Below are positions 1 to 13,600 of a DNA stretch of 64,000 bases, one piece after another. The notes beneath the pieces are model-generated. The model searched no databases. It saw nothing but the letters and a program-made list of their open reading frames with translations, and was not told the origin of the DNA. How positions within the stretch are numbered: position 1 is the stretch's first letter; each line of letters starts with the position of its first letter. The position numbers and the translations under genes are program-made. The DNA is from Salvator merianae (Eukaryota; Chordata; Lepidosauria; Squamata; Teiidae), in assembly GCA_003586115.2 (NCBI GenBank), contig QVOM02000116.1, positions 32,403,062 to 32,467,061 of the forward strand, given 5' to 3'.

Positions 1-262
1 GTGGTAGTAGATTGTACTCACATACTGCATTCACTGAAAATATGAAATACCAGTGGTGGCAGCAGCAGGAGTGGATGGAAACAGTGGCTGTTCTCCCCAC
101 TGCATGCCTGATTTCAGGCTTTTGAAGTCCACAAAATGCCGGCGATTTGCCGGTGTTGTGTGGACTTCAAACAAAGCCTTTAAACTGGCGTTTGAGAGCG
201 AGGAGCTTTTGCTTGCACCTGCTCCTGCCTGCAGCCTCTGCTAAATCCATTAACTGTCTTAC

Positions 263-364
263 CTGCCAGTTGTCAGGACAAAGGCAGAAGAAAGCGTCCA
301 GCAGATTTATGCAAGTTCCAGAATTCTGGCAGGGATTGCTGCTACATGCTTTTCTCAAGAGGGT
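263..364 (-). CDS. CUBN: CUBN exon 5: start of EGF-like module 1
   Basis: This 102-nt phase-0 exon encodes residues 128-161. It carries the EGF pattern [12 protein letters not shown] followed by [10 protein letters not shown], five of the six module cysteines. The acceptor is GTGCCAG and the donor CAG|GTAAG. The remainder of the module must be encoded left of the window edge. Confidence 0.95.
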
Positions 365-3300
365 CTGGCACAAAACAAAGGCGACAATAAAAACATTTAT
401 TTACTGCTTATTCATTAGTAATGCCCTTCAGAAAGGACTGTGCTTGGAATAGCAATTCAGGACAAAATCTTGGAGCCTAAAGCAAAAGCTATCCTACTGT
501 GTTCTCAAAATAATTTTAAAAAGAAGGAATATTTATTTACAGCACCATATTCGTGCCCATAATGCTTGTCAATGTGTAGTGGCTACATGTCTTGATTTGT
601 CTAAGTTGTGCACTTTCTATCACATACTGTTTGCATAATCCATAGGCCACTCACCCATTTCATGCACAGTGCCTTAATGGTGGCATGTGAGCACTGAAGG
701 GCATGGGGACTCCACATATCTCATGGCCAACGAACAACAGCACTTTAAGGGCAGAGTGGGAAAAAGCTATCTTATAGCACTTTCTCCTGCTCTGCCATCC
801 TGCTGCTACCTCGCTTCTTGTACGGAATTACCCATCCTTTGGGCTGAATGGCACAGGCCTCTTTCAGGAGGCTCAAAAAAAGATTGTCTCCCATGGCCAC
901 CTCCTATGGCTTCCAAAACTGTCCCAGGTGGAAATGTCAAAGCCAAGGAAAGGAAGTTCCCCAGCTTTGATGTTTTGGCTGCTGTGGGCATGCAAATTGC
1001 ATACTTCCCACTCTAAATGATGGAGCACTTGCTTGCAAGCACTGTGCCTTTGAAGTGGCCAGAACCACTGTTGTGCAGCTCCTACCAGAAATGGGACTAG
1101 TACAGGGCTCCTCAACTTGGCAGTTCTCCAGATGTTTCAGGATTACAATTCCCAGCCCCAACATTCCTCTCCCAGCATTACGTGGCAGCCTCAAGGGAAG
1201 AATTTCATGGTATACAGATGAGTAGCACTCAATAGTGGCCCTCCAGATATTCCTGAACATCCAGTCCCATCAGCCCCAGACCATCTGTCCAGTGCAAGAA
1301 ATGATTGGAGCTGTAGTTCAGGGCTATAGGAAAGACTGCATCTGAGCCTAGGATATTTTTACCCCAAAAAGATGCCTGCAAACAGGTGGATCACAAAACA
1401 AAGGAGTGAAACCAGGCAGGGAGGCAAACAGTTGCCAGATGTTGTGTGCAGAATTTCATTAAAAAGATAATTTAACCTCTATTATATATTAATATTCAAA
1501 TAAAAACAACTACTTAAATGTAAGCTGTAATATAGTATGGTCTCATTCTGAATGCCTTCTTACTCACCTGTTCAAGGTTCTGAAGTCTGCCTTCAATATG
1601 CACAATCTGCAGCAGAAATACAAAGACATACATTTGGGAATTAGAATGACTGGCATCTTTCCTCAAACACATTGGGAAAATCCACAAGACATAATTGATT
1701 TCAAAGCAGAAATTATTTTCATATTTGTAGGATAAGTCTGACTGCCACAGCTATAAAATTATCAAGGGACAATGCTATTATTGTTTTCCCTTAGAGGAGT
1801 ATAGGCTGCTTGTACTGTACATCCCCGTAAAGCTTCATTTATTTTCTCTACAAATATTTTTATAAAGGTATGTGCAAAACTGCATACAGTCAAATCTTAC
1901 AACAGACCTACTGCCCTATATCAGAGGCATAGAAAGATTTTGTGTCCTCTGGGTTGTTAATGACTTGTTTCTGCTACATCTGATTCTTTTAGTATTGTGC
2001 TCCAAATTCTGATACATTTCCAAACATTATCTAGCTTCAAATGGAAAAAAAAACTCTTAAAATTCATCCAAGGGGAGAGAAAGATTTAATAAGGGAAGCA
2101 CAGATTTCCCTATGCTTTCTTTACTTTACAAGTCACTAAAAGATATTGGTAAGTGTTCTTTCTTCGATTTTACAAACCATATTTTAACAGGTCTGCATTC
2201 TGCTGTCTTTGAGCATGTCTGCATCATTCTTGGATGACATTTCCTGCAGGAAATTTCAGAGAAGTAAGAAGTCTGCCTCCTATTCTTCATAAACTGTCTT
2301 TTAGAGAGGATGTTTTTGTTATTATTAAAAGGTAAAAGGAAATACTCACCTTAAAAAAAAATAAAAAAAAAACAAGCTCTCCGTTATCTGACTTCTCCAG
2401 CTCTCCACAAGAAAATGTTTCTGGTTTTTAAAAAACTTGCAGGACAAATCTCTAGTAAAGTTGAGTGTGATGTGACTTTTTCAGTTCCAGATATTTAAAT
2501 GTGGTTTCATTTTTATTAGTAGGTAGGATGACAACCCTTCAGCATCCTATTTCTGGTATTTTGGATTTCCTATATAACTACGTCCCATACTTAGATATTA
2601 AGTATGGATTAGGATGTTATCCTAATAATGTCCTGGTATTTGTGTCTATTTCATATCATCATACAAGCAGTTTTCTTTCCATATTATCTAAAGAAATTTA
2701 ACCTATGGGGTTAGCTGATGTGTTCTTTCATTGTGAAGATGGATTGAAAATGGATTAAAAGTTAGGTGTAGCAGCACTACAAAAGTTCTTAAGCTTCGCT
2801 CTGGATAAGTTGTAGGCTGCAAGCCTAAGAAGTCATAGTTAATCCCTTACTCACAAGTAATCCCAGCAGATATTTGTTGAGCACTTCTGTGATTTTTCCC
2901 ATTTTCTTTTTATATTGCTTTCTGTTGCATGCCACGCTTAATTGTATATTTGTCCTTCTTGTTTTTTCCTTAGTATTTATCGTTTTTTACCGTGTATGTT
3001 ATATAAGCCCCCTTTTGCATCTACTGGACTGCAGGTAAGACAAATATTTTGTTCAATGTTTTCTGTTGCCAATTTTACAACCCACGTTTTTTACACTGAA
3101 ACAGATTGGGATGCTTGGTTGATGTTGACAACATTAATAACAATAGTTAAAATTTGATAAATTGGAAACAGCATTGAAATATGCCTAGATACCTACAAAA
3201 CCTGTATCAAATCTCCAAATGAAGTGCATTGATTAGGTGAAGAATAACTGAGATAATAATTAAAACCAGCATCTCAAGCACAGCTGTTGCAAGATGCTTT

Positions 3301-6300
3301 GCAGAGTTTCTCAGAATGGTCCACAGAGACTCTTTGGCTGCATCTCCATTATGCAGTAATCAGGCCTTTGGCGAAGCTGGTCTCCATTGGAAGTAATGGG
3401 ACATGGCTTCACTTAAAGTGCCCTTGCTGCAAAATGGAGACACAGCCAACGTTATGTAAATAGTACTGAAAATTGGGACAGGTGGTTTCCACCTTCCTTC
3501 TTGAGTTATCTTAGAGGTTGATTGGATAGAAAAACAGTAATTGGCATAGTAAACTGTTTTGCTAAGTGGGGTTCTAGCCTGGATCTCCTCAGTCTCAGTC
3601 CAGGATATAAATATGTACAGCACACTCAAACAAGGAAGCCAGACAGTCCCTTTGAAAGACCAGAGAATTTAAAATGTAACATTATGCCTGCATTTACACC
3701 TAAATTTTAATCCAGTTTCATTCCACTTTCAGAGTGCGAGAAAGTTATTTTCCTTCCGTGTTATCTAACCAAAAGGTGGATTTTCTGAGTTAGATAATAC
3801 TGAAAGAAAACAGCTTAACACTTTGCTGATGTGTGCTCCCATTCTCAAAGTGGACTGAAACTGGATTAAAACTTAGGTTACTTTGGACTTACCTTAGAAT
3901 GAAGCTGTGAAGTCTCACCAGAAACATTTTGAAAGTTGCTGGCAATTTGTCGCAGTTCTAGAATCTCATCTTTATTCTTTCTGATCTATTTTTAAAAAAA
4001 GGAAAAAAGATTATTCTAAAGTGTTTAAAAGTTCGGGAAATGAAGCAAGCTTTCCAAAGTTGAAACAAGGCTTCAGGAAAACCAGGAAGAGGAACTGGGA
4101 AGATCTCCATGGCACCTGTGCAGGTGCAGTCTTGGGCCAGATTGAACAATCCAGCCCAAGATTGGAGGGGTGGCTGGTGGTCTGCTCCAAAGGCTATCTG
4201 CATTATGGACAGCCCATCCTGGTCCAACTTCAGAGTCTGGGAATGAAAGTTGGCAGCCAGCGCTTTCTTTTTTTGCCAAACACCCAGAAGTGGCACATTT
4301 CCACCAATGCTTCCAATGGAGAAATGGTGCCCAGATCCCTGTGCCTGTTAAACCAGATAAATTGCTTGCAGGGACTGGCTGGACGAAATGAAGAAGCAAG
4401 TTGCCAAGCAGCTCTCTGTGCCCATTTGTTTGTTTGTGTGTACGCGGGTGTGTGTGTATGGGTATGTGAGTGAGTGCAGGCCTGTATGTAGATGTGTGTC
4501 CCAGGGTCTCTTCTATAGGGCAACATGCATCCCAAGGCAAGCATTCTGTGAGCAACCTGAACAATGACTGGACAAAATAGCACCTTCCAGGAACTTCCAA
4601 GAAAGGGGAGAAGGGCCCCTGCCAAACAAAGGAAAACAGGATGCCAAGGCAATGGCCAAATCTGTATTCTCCAGACACCAGTCTTGCTGGCAGAAGGACA
4701 AAAGAGGTGAATCCTGGACAATCTCTGTCAATCGTGGAGCAGAACAGCCAAATTTACCTGCAAATAGAAACTACACTTTCCACTTGGTGGAAGATATGCT
4801 TGAAGTAGGGCTGACAAAATGGGATTAACACAATAAAAAGGTTTGCAATAGCATCCTCTACTTGCAACAACTGGGTGCAGGGAGGAGAAGTCAATCTGTT
4901 CTCTGTTTTCATCTTTCCTGTTCCTAGAGTCTTATGTCCACGGCTCCTGTTGTTAGTAGTCATTTTCTTTCCCCGCTAGACTAGTGGGAACCACAGTCTT
5001 GTACATGGTGGAGTGCAGGTACATTGTACAATATCTTTTTTCATTACGGTGTGGTTGCCTCTTGCCACACGCAACCAGATGTGAGGGGCATTCCTAGTCT
5101 TACCTTGACATCTGGCGAGGAGCTTTCAGAATCAGAGCAATTGAGGCTACTGGAAGCCAGACAAGCATCCGCTTTCTTTCTTTTGTTGTTTTTGTGTGCT
5201 TGGCTGACTTCCAATAACCCCAAATGATGTGATCATGGAAGGAGCTTGTGAGAATTTGAGGTAAGAATCGCTATTACGGGAAACTCGGCATCATTACTAG
5301 ATTTCACGTAATAGCTATATTGTGGTTTTCGAGCAAGCAACCTTGCTTGATTATGTATGGCATCCCCAACATAGTGCTGGAACAGTCACAGGTTAAGGAG
5401 ACACCTTAAGAACACTGCCTGTGTGAATGATTAATAGGTTGGGCACCAGTTTTAATAGCAAGTCAGGCAACTGTGACAGCCACTCCAGAATATTCCAGAA
5501 TTTCTTCTGAAACCAAGCCTTGATGGACCTTGAGGTATGCTTGGGATCATTGTCCTGTTACAAGGTCCAATGATGCCCAAGTTTCAGTTTCCTCACAGAA
5601 GGTATGATTTTTTTTCCCTAGGATTTTCTGATACTTGAGTGAATCCATCATGCCCACCACATGCTGCATGTTTCCAGTGCCAGAGGAGCAAAGCAGCGCC
5701 CGGGGATCACTGACCCCCTGCCATGTTTCACTGTAGGCATGGTGCTCTTTTCAGTGTATGCTTCATTCTTCCTCCTCCAGACATACCGCTGATCTATAGG
5801 GTTGAAAAGCTCCAGTTTTGTTTCATCACTCCACAGAACAGAATCCCAGAACTTCTATTGGTTATTTATATGGTTTTGAGCATATTGGAGCCAACTTTTC
5901 TTGTGTTTTTGGGTTACTACAGGTGTACACCTTGGAGTTTGAGCATGACAACCTTCAGCGTTTAGTATGAGCCTTACTGTGCAAATGGAAACCAAATTTT
6001 GCTGCAGGTCTTTTGCAGTCACTTGAGGGTTTTTGACCACCTCAGAATCTGGGGGCAGCCGCGGATAGTTTTCCCTTTCTGCCACATCCAGGTAGTGTAG
6101 CCACTGTTCTTTAACTTTGAACCTGTGAACTATGCTTCCTGCTGTATCTCTAGGAACATTCAGTGCCTTTGCTATCTTATTTATTATTATTAATTATATT
6201 TATAACAATAACAAATGAACAATTAAAACATACAAAGTAAGAACAAGAACAAGAATACTTCAGAATAAAAAGTGCCTATTAGGTTTATTTCCTAACCAGA

Positions 6301-9300
6301 GTTTAAGTGGATTGTGATTTGGGATCTCAAAGTCAGAATGATGAAGAGGAAAGTCCAGAAATTTATGCCAAACTGAGTAAAAGGTAAATTCTGTATCTTG
6401 GCCTTGTATTTTTTCTTGTTTGTGCAGTGATACATTCCGCAGTGGCTGTTGACCAGGGGAAGCATACCAGTTTTGTACTGTAGGGGGAGTATTAATTTTC
6501 CAGTTGGCTGCAGTAAGTTGTTTCGCTGGGAGTAGTAAAATGTCTAGTAGCTGTATGGTGGGTTAAGTTAAGTTTAGCTTACGGTAGAGCCCCAGTAAAC
6601 ATACCTTTGGGGACCAATTCACTTTCAAAGATAACACAGAAGAAATTTCTTGCAGTATTTCTGTCCAAAATTGTTGTACTATTGGCCAATCCCACCAAAT
6701 ATGAAGATAAGTCCCTCTGTGCCCTGCACACACCAGCATATGGATCATGGTGTTTTTTTGCAATATGAGCAATCTGAATAGGAGTTCATTACCACCTGGG
6801 CAAAAGCCTTTGCTATCTTTTTGTATCCCTTTCCTTGTATGTGCAAGGCAGTGATCTCTTCTTTTACCTTTTTGGACCACTCTCTTGACTTAGCCATACT
6901 TATAAGATGACATCAAATATCAAAGTCAAAAAAGCCCTAGTCAGTCCAGATATTTGAGGTGTTTTATCTCGAGCACACCTGATGCAACTAATGAAGCCCT
7001 TGATTAGGTTGCATCAGGTGTACTTGAGACAACATCTGATTTGTACATGTGTGCTCTTATGAGTGATTCTATTCAGGGGATTGAATACTTCTGAGACTGC
7101 ATTAGTCATTAAAAGTGGCATTTTGTGTTGAATTTGGAGAAACCACTTGTTATATTAATTGTGTTGAGCTATTCACATTGTTCTTGTTTGATTGTTTTTT
7201 GCAAACAGCTGACAGTTTGTAAATTCTTCAAATAAACCTAATTTGCAATGAGGATTGAATGATTGCAACTGTAAATACAAAGTCTCTGAATATATCCATA
7301 TTAAGCTCAAGTGACAATGCAGGAGTCCAGCAATACCTTGTTCCTAACTGTGATGGCATTAGATAAACATTTAGCAACAGCTAGTGTCACCTTAGGAAAA
7401 CTACCTGACAGTAAATATTTTATATAAAAGGTTTTAATTCTTATATTTCAAAAGGTATAAACTGTACATATTGCAAGTTAACGGCATACAAAGTTTTGCA
7501 AGCTACTGTAAGAACCACAAAGTGATGGGGCTGAGTAGAAATAAAAATAAAAAAAGTCTAGGCATATCGTCACAGAGCTTGCTTTGGCAGAGTGGTTGAT
7601 CAGTTTGGGCATTGGTCCAGGTTAGAGTTCCTTGCTGATCATTTATCATTACATCCAGTCAGGATGGACAACTACTCTAATGCCTGCTTTGCAGAGCAGA
7701 GCAGAGCAGAGCAGTGAGCAAAATAATTTTAAAAGGGTAGTCAGGGAAATGTGTTCTATTTCTAAAGCAATTTTGATAGTATTATTGATAATTGACCGTT
7801 ATCTCATATACAGGCTGGGCCAAGGAAAAGTAGCCCCTGACGCTGTGTCGCCCCATTGGAGGCAGGTTACTTTTCTGTGGCCCACCCTGTACTATAGAGA
7901 CCTTTGAAACCTGTTGATCCTGGACTTCACAAGACAAGCAGACAAGATAGTGCCTTCCTTTCTCATTCTAAAAAAAACCTAGTTCAACAGGAAACTGAAC
8001 CTCACTGCAGATTTGGCAGTGAGTCAGAGTACATCCCAAACACACAAAAGAAGACAATAGACCTTTCTGTGCCCCCCCTTAGACCATAGCAGTACACTTG
8101 TGGGTCCATATACTGGCCAGTATCACCCTGTAAGCAGCACAGGGCAAACTTGTATCTACCAGGTGAGGACTTCCACATGCTTAAGAGTAAGGGTCTTTTT
8201 AGAAGCACAAGATGTATTCATAGGCTCCAGCCACACCACCGAAGAAGTCCAGTCCTCTGGGTATTCATGGAAAAATGTGAACAAATGCTTCCACCTCCTT
8301 TCAGCTCTTGAGAGTCCTGGAAGACCAATGAGGGCAACCTTTTGGGAAGCCTATTTGACTACTCTGGGATCAACCTTGTCACGAGGTTTATTTGCAGGTC
8401 AGTTGCAGTGACCAGGAGATAAAACTACAGCTACCCACACATCTGCAATTGCTGCAGGGAACATAAACACCGGCAGAGTTCTTCAGGCACTTCTGGTCCC
8501 ATGCAGCATTTCTAGCTGCACTTGGGGGCACCTGCAGTGTTTCCTAGAACACTCCCTAAGGAATTGTTCATCACAATGACCCAAATTTCACCTCTTTTAG
8601 GGGCCTTTTGTCTAAAAATAACCTTTGAAACTGAAGACTGAATGCCAATCATAACAGCATCTGCTTCCCAGTCTCAGAGGGAGAAGACATTTCTTCCAGG
8701 TACAAAAAAAGGTGTACTGGGTGTGCTGAATACAGAATACACCCACAATAGAAATATAGCCAAAGATGAACTGGGGACAAATGTGGGTTAATCATATCTG
8801 CACATATGACAAGACAGAACATGACCATGATCTCTGAGGCCTTAGCATTTTAATTGTTTGCTACCATAAACTAATCTATCATCTATAATATGATGCTGTT
8901 GTTATAAAGTTCAATGAGATAATGCATTATCACATATTATAAAAGGCTTTTCTTTGTTTACATAAATGTCCAGTTTATGGTCTCAAAATCTGCCATATTC
9001 AGTTCATGATAAGACAGACAACAGTTACCAAGTGCAGTAAAAAAAATTTGAATGCTTCAGTACAGTGAAAGAAGATCAAAGTAAAATAAGAGCAGAGGTG
9101 AATTCTCATTTTATCTATGAGTAGCTTTCAAGAGTTCTGAACTCATTCAACTCAGAAATGGCACAGTGAAGTATAGTTCCTTGTAAAAATTAGAGTGATT
9201 TTATGTCAGGCAACCAACAGGTTAAGGAAATTTTGCTAAGGGAAATCACACAATCACTGTTTCCTCTAACTACAACTAGAAACTTTGCAAGGAGAGTAGG

Positions 9301-10645
9301 ACAAGGTATTGGAGGGGATTGTGGCTGTTAACTGTAGGCATGCTTGGAAAAAGTTGATTATCTAGATGCATTTCAATCTGGCTTTAGGCCTGGTTATGGC
9401 ACTGAAACTGCCTTGGTCACCCTGATGACCTTTTCTGGGAGAAAGACAAGGGGAATGCAACCATGTACATTCTCCTGGATCTCTCTGCACCTTTTGATGC
9501 CATTGATCATGGCATGCTCCTAGGAGCTGGAGGTACCACGCTGCAATGGTTCCAAACCTATCTCTAAGGACCATACCAAAAAGATGTCATGAAAGAGTCT
9601 TGTTTGACATCCTGGGGACTCAACTGTGGGGTTCTTCTGGGGTCCAACTTTCTCCCATGCTCTTTAATATCTAAGTGAAGCCACTGGGAGAGGTCATCAG
9701 GAGATTGGCAGTGGGGTGGCATCAATATGCAGATAATGGTCAGTTTTATCTCTCTATGTCATCTTAATCAGGAGGGATGGTTGAAGTGTTTGATAGGCAC
9801 TTGGAGACAGTAATGGGCTGGATGGGGGGCAATAACTTGAAACTGCTGTGTATCACAGGGCTCGGTTCCATGATGTAAGGAGGCATCCTGTTTTTGATGA
9901 GATTGTATAGCCCTGGAAAGCACAAGTACAAAATCTGTGTGTGCTTTTGGACTTTGCAATGATGTTAGAAGTTCAGTGGAGGAAACAGCCTAGAGCACCT
10001 ATTTCCAACTCCAGCTGGTTATTCAACTATGGCCTTTTCTAGACAGAGATGATCAAGTCAGAGTTATCCAAGCTCTGCTGATTTCCATAGTAGACTATTC
10101 TAATGTGCTCTGCGTGGCTCTGCACTTAAAGATTGTTCAGAAGCTGCAGCTGGTGCAAAATACAGCAGCTAGACTGCTGGTCATAACTACTGGCCAGATG
10201 CACATCACACTGGTCTTAAAAGAGCTGCACTGGCTGCCATTTCACTATTGAATCCAATTCCAGTTGTTAACTTTACCCTATAAGGCCCTTATATGACTTG
10301 AGCCCCAGATATCTAAAGGAACATGCTCTCCCTTTTCAATCTGCCTGTTGCCTTAAGATCTGCAAGTGAGACACTTCTGATTGTATCACCATCTTCCGCA
10401 GTTAAAGTGCGGGGACTTAGTTCCCAGACCATGGATCAGCCTCCCCCTGAGCTGTGCTGGGCACCTTCACTATATAAGTTTAGAGGATTGGTGATGACAC
10501 ACTTATTTACCCTGGTCTTTGGCTGAGGAAATAGCTTCCCCTCCCCACTTCCAGGTGGTGTTATTGTTTTTAACAATTGTTCATTTTAAATTTTCTTTTT
10601 ACTGTTGTTACCTGCCCTGAACAGAGGTCAGGGTAAAAACAGAAA

Positions 10646-10676
<31 letters not shown>

Positions 10677-13600
10677 ACAGTCACATCCTACTGACTGAGT
10701 TTAAGGAAACCATGTTGTAATCAATAGCACTATGCAAGAGACAATTGCATTTTGGAAAGTGAAGTCTCCACCCTGTCTGTTTCCCCACTCTTGGCCTTCA
10801 CTTGGAGTTGACAGTGATGGTTATTTGGCAACAGGATACTTGTCAGCCAAAATTTGGAACTTTGCACCCTGGGTAATCCCAGGGGCTTTAGAATGAAAGG
10901 AGCAGAAAAAATGTAAGAAACAATCAATAGCCAACCAAGATAGATTGAGGGGTTTGACTCAGAATAGGCAGGTTTGGGAGGAAGGTCATAGTTATTTACA
11001 CACCTGTTAAACCCTCTGTAACCAAGACAGCAAACATATGAAAAATCTGATCTAGTCTGGGCTGGCAGGGATCACTGCAACCAGGGAAGATGAGATGTTG
11101 TTTCCAGTTTGGCTCAAATTGCAGAAGCTAAAGAATCACCTGGTGTACAAATTTCTATAGCTAAGAGCAAAGTACTTCCCAGCACCCTTATACAACTAAA
11201 CAGGTAGCGCTATTCTTACACAGGCCTTCCCAAATAAGAGATTCATTTATGACTCATTTATTGCAGAGATCTGGTGACTCGAGCCCAGACAACTAATTAA
11301 TATAAGATTTTCATTTTATTTCTCACTTGTATTGGAAAAGAGATTCTGTATTCTTTTAATGTTTTTAACTGTTTTTTATGTATAAATTTGATATGGTCTT
11401 TGGACTAATCACTATAAAAATAAAAAAATATAAAATATAAATACTTCCCAACACCACAGACTGCTAAAAAAAAAAAGGTATTTGTCACTTACATCTGCTG
11501 TTTGGTTATTCCTCACTATATCTGAGCTACAAATTAATACTGTTTATAATAAAAACACCCAGCTTGTGGCCTAACTTTGGTAGTGAAACTATCACCATAG
11601 AAGCTTATTGTACCTGAACAAGACTGATTTGGTTTTGATTTTTCCTCTTTACCACCTAGAGTTCAGGTATACCCTACACAACCTTTGGCTACAATACCAT
11701 AACAAGTCATCAGAAGTCCAAACGTGAAAAATAATAGGTGACAGTAGCAATATCACAGCTTCTCCCAATTACATAAAAACAAGAGTTTAACTTCATCTGA
11801 AATTACTTGTTTTCTGGAAATACACACTCCTGTTAGAGCCAAGTCCCCACAAATGCATGCTTAGACCTGACCAAAAAAAAAAAGATAAAAATTTGCACTG
11901 AAAGAGACTCCAGAACAATATTGCCAGCTCTGAGGTGGGCAGAAAGGATAGGAAATTGGAAATCTCCATAATGCAGAAATTGGGTCGGAGTCACTCATTT
12001 GCTCTCCACTGCTTTTTCTACTTGCAGCTTGAGCCTGATGTCTACACAGGCGCTGCAAGGGAGGGTTTTTTGCTGGTGCCATTGGTCCTAGGAGGAGGGA
12101 GCCCAGGCCTATTGCAAACAGTGTTTGATGTGGGCTAAATAATGACAGAAGCACCAATATCTTGGGTTGCCACACTGTAACCAAAATGTATCCTCATACA
12201 ACAGTAGTGTTTCACATATTGCCTGGTTTTGTTTTTCAGTCACCAGAGAGTGGAATACAATGAATTCCAATCTAGAGCCATTTTCACACGAAGCAGGCAA
12301 TCCCTCACTGTGCTAGCCTGTGCTAGGTAGTTCAGCCCATGCAGGCTAAGGGTCCTCCACACGTTGAGTGGCCCATGCTGACCCAGACTTGGCTGTCAGC
12401 TTAGAAGTCTGGGTCCAGTCCCCAAAGCCAGTGCCCATGCTCCAAAGGTGAGGAACAAAAGTTCCCAGACTTTGCTGTTTCTGACTAGGACTTTTTTGGC
12501 ATACACTGACTCCTGGTGCCACTTCTGATGGTACTTCCTGGTGTGTGACCAAAAAGCCCCACCCCCGCTGTATTCCAGATTACAAACGTGTGCTGTCTGT
12601 ATGCCTCCATAGTCCAGAATACAAAACCTGGTCTGCTGATAGACTTCATTGTCAAGATCTACCACAGGATTGGGACAGGGCACCATTTTGTCCAATGTGG
12701 ACAACTTTCTTGAAGAAGATGCAAATCTTAAGAAATTAAAAGATTTTTATTCTAACAGAGCTCAATCAATACATAGACAAATTAAGAGATATATATGCAA
12801 TTCTTCTTGCCTTTGGTTTTAAAAAATTGCCTTATATTCAATTATTTCTATGGAAAAAATGAAATTGGCTGAAAAACATCCACTAGCAGGTTTTGAAATG
12901 CAATTTAGGGTGTGTTCAGACTAGTGATTTTTAAAACCGTCTGAATAAAAGAAGTGAATAATTCCTGGGCACACAGAAAAAAGCCTTCCATACACAGTTA
13001 CACATGTAATCGCTTCATAACTCACCTGTAGTACAGCCTCTTCATTTCAACAGACAAGATACCAAGCCTACAAAGGGTGCCACTCACTGATTGGTCACCA
13101 GGTATGAAATCCCCACCTCTCTGCTGTTGCAGTTTTGAACTCCTTAACTGCTAGGTTTTTTTGGTTGCTGTTTGCAAAAGAAACGTTCTGAAAAAACTCA
13201 AGTCTCTCTCTCACTCCTCATTATTTTACAAAGTCCAGTGTGTTTTTTAAGTACAGAAGGCAGGATAGGAGTTATTTTTTTAGTTGCTTCAAAAGTTCCC
13301 GGTATCGGCAAGAGCTCACTGGTGCCCCTCCCTCCTTGTCCGATTGTCTGATGGGTTCCTGCAAGGCTGTGATTGGTAGAGGTGCTCCCCACTCAGTTCT
13401 AAGGTGACCTGAGAGCTCTTTTCTCCTGACTGTTGAAAGGATGAATATTTACAGGCTTGGGGGTGCTTGAAGGCAGGGTAAGATGAATTTTCCTATTTCC
13501 TGTGTACCACCACCACCACCCTGGGTCAAATTCACCCAGAAGGCGACTGAAATACATAGTCTGAACACATCTTTAATTTAATTCAGATATCCACAAAAGG

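Larger units (their letters stand above)
365..3892. other. CUBN introns 4 and 3 (except exon 4)
   Basis: AT-rich intron sequence. It holds the palindromic element pieces at 1112-1320, a half MITE at about 2690-2775 and the MITE at 3687-3885. No other genes are supported; the remaining open frames lack codon or domain signals. Confidence 0.7.

Noticed and set aside
4021..4731. Overlapping open frames up to 201 codons on both strands
   Set aside because: GC-richer, CpG-poor intron sequence with a GT repeat has few stops in several frames at once. No domain, splice context or family resemblance was seen.
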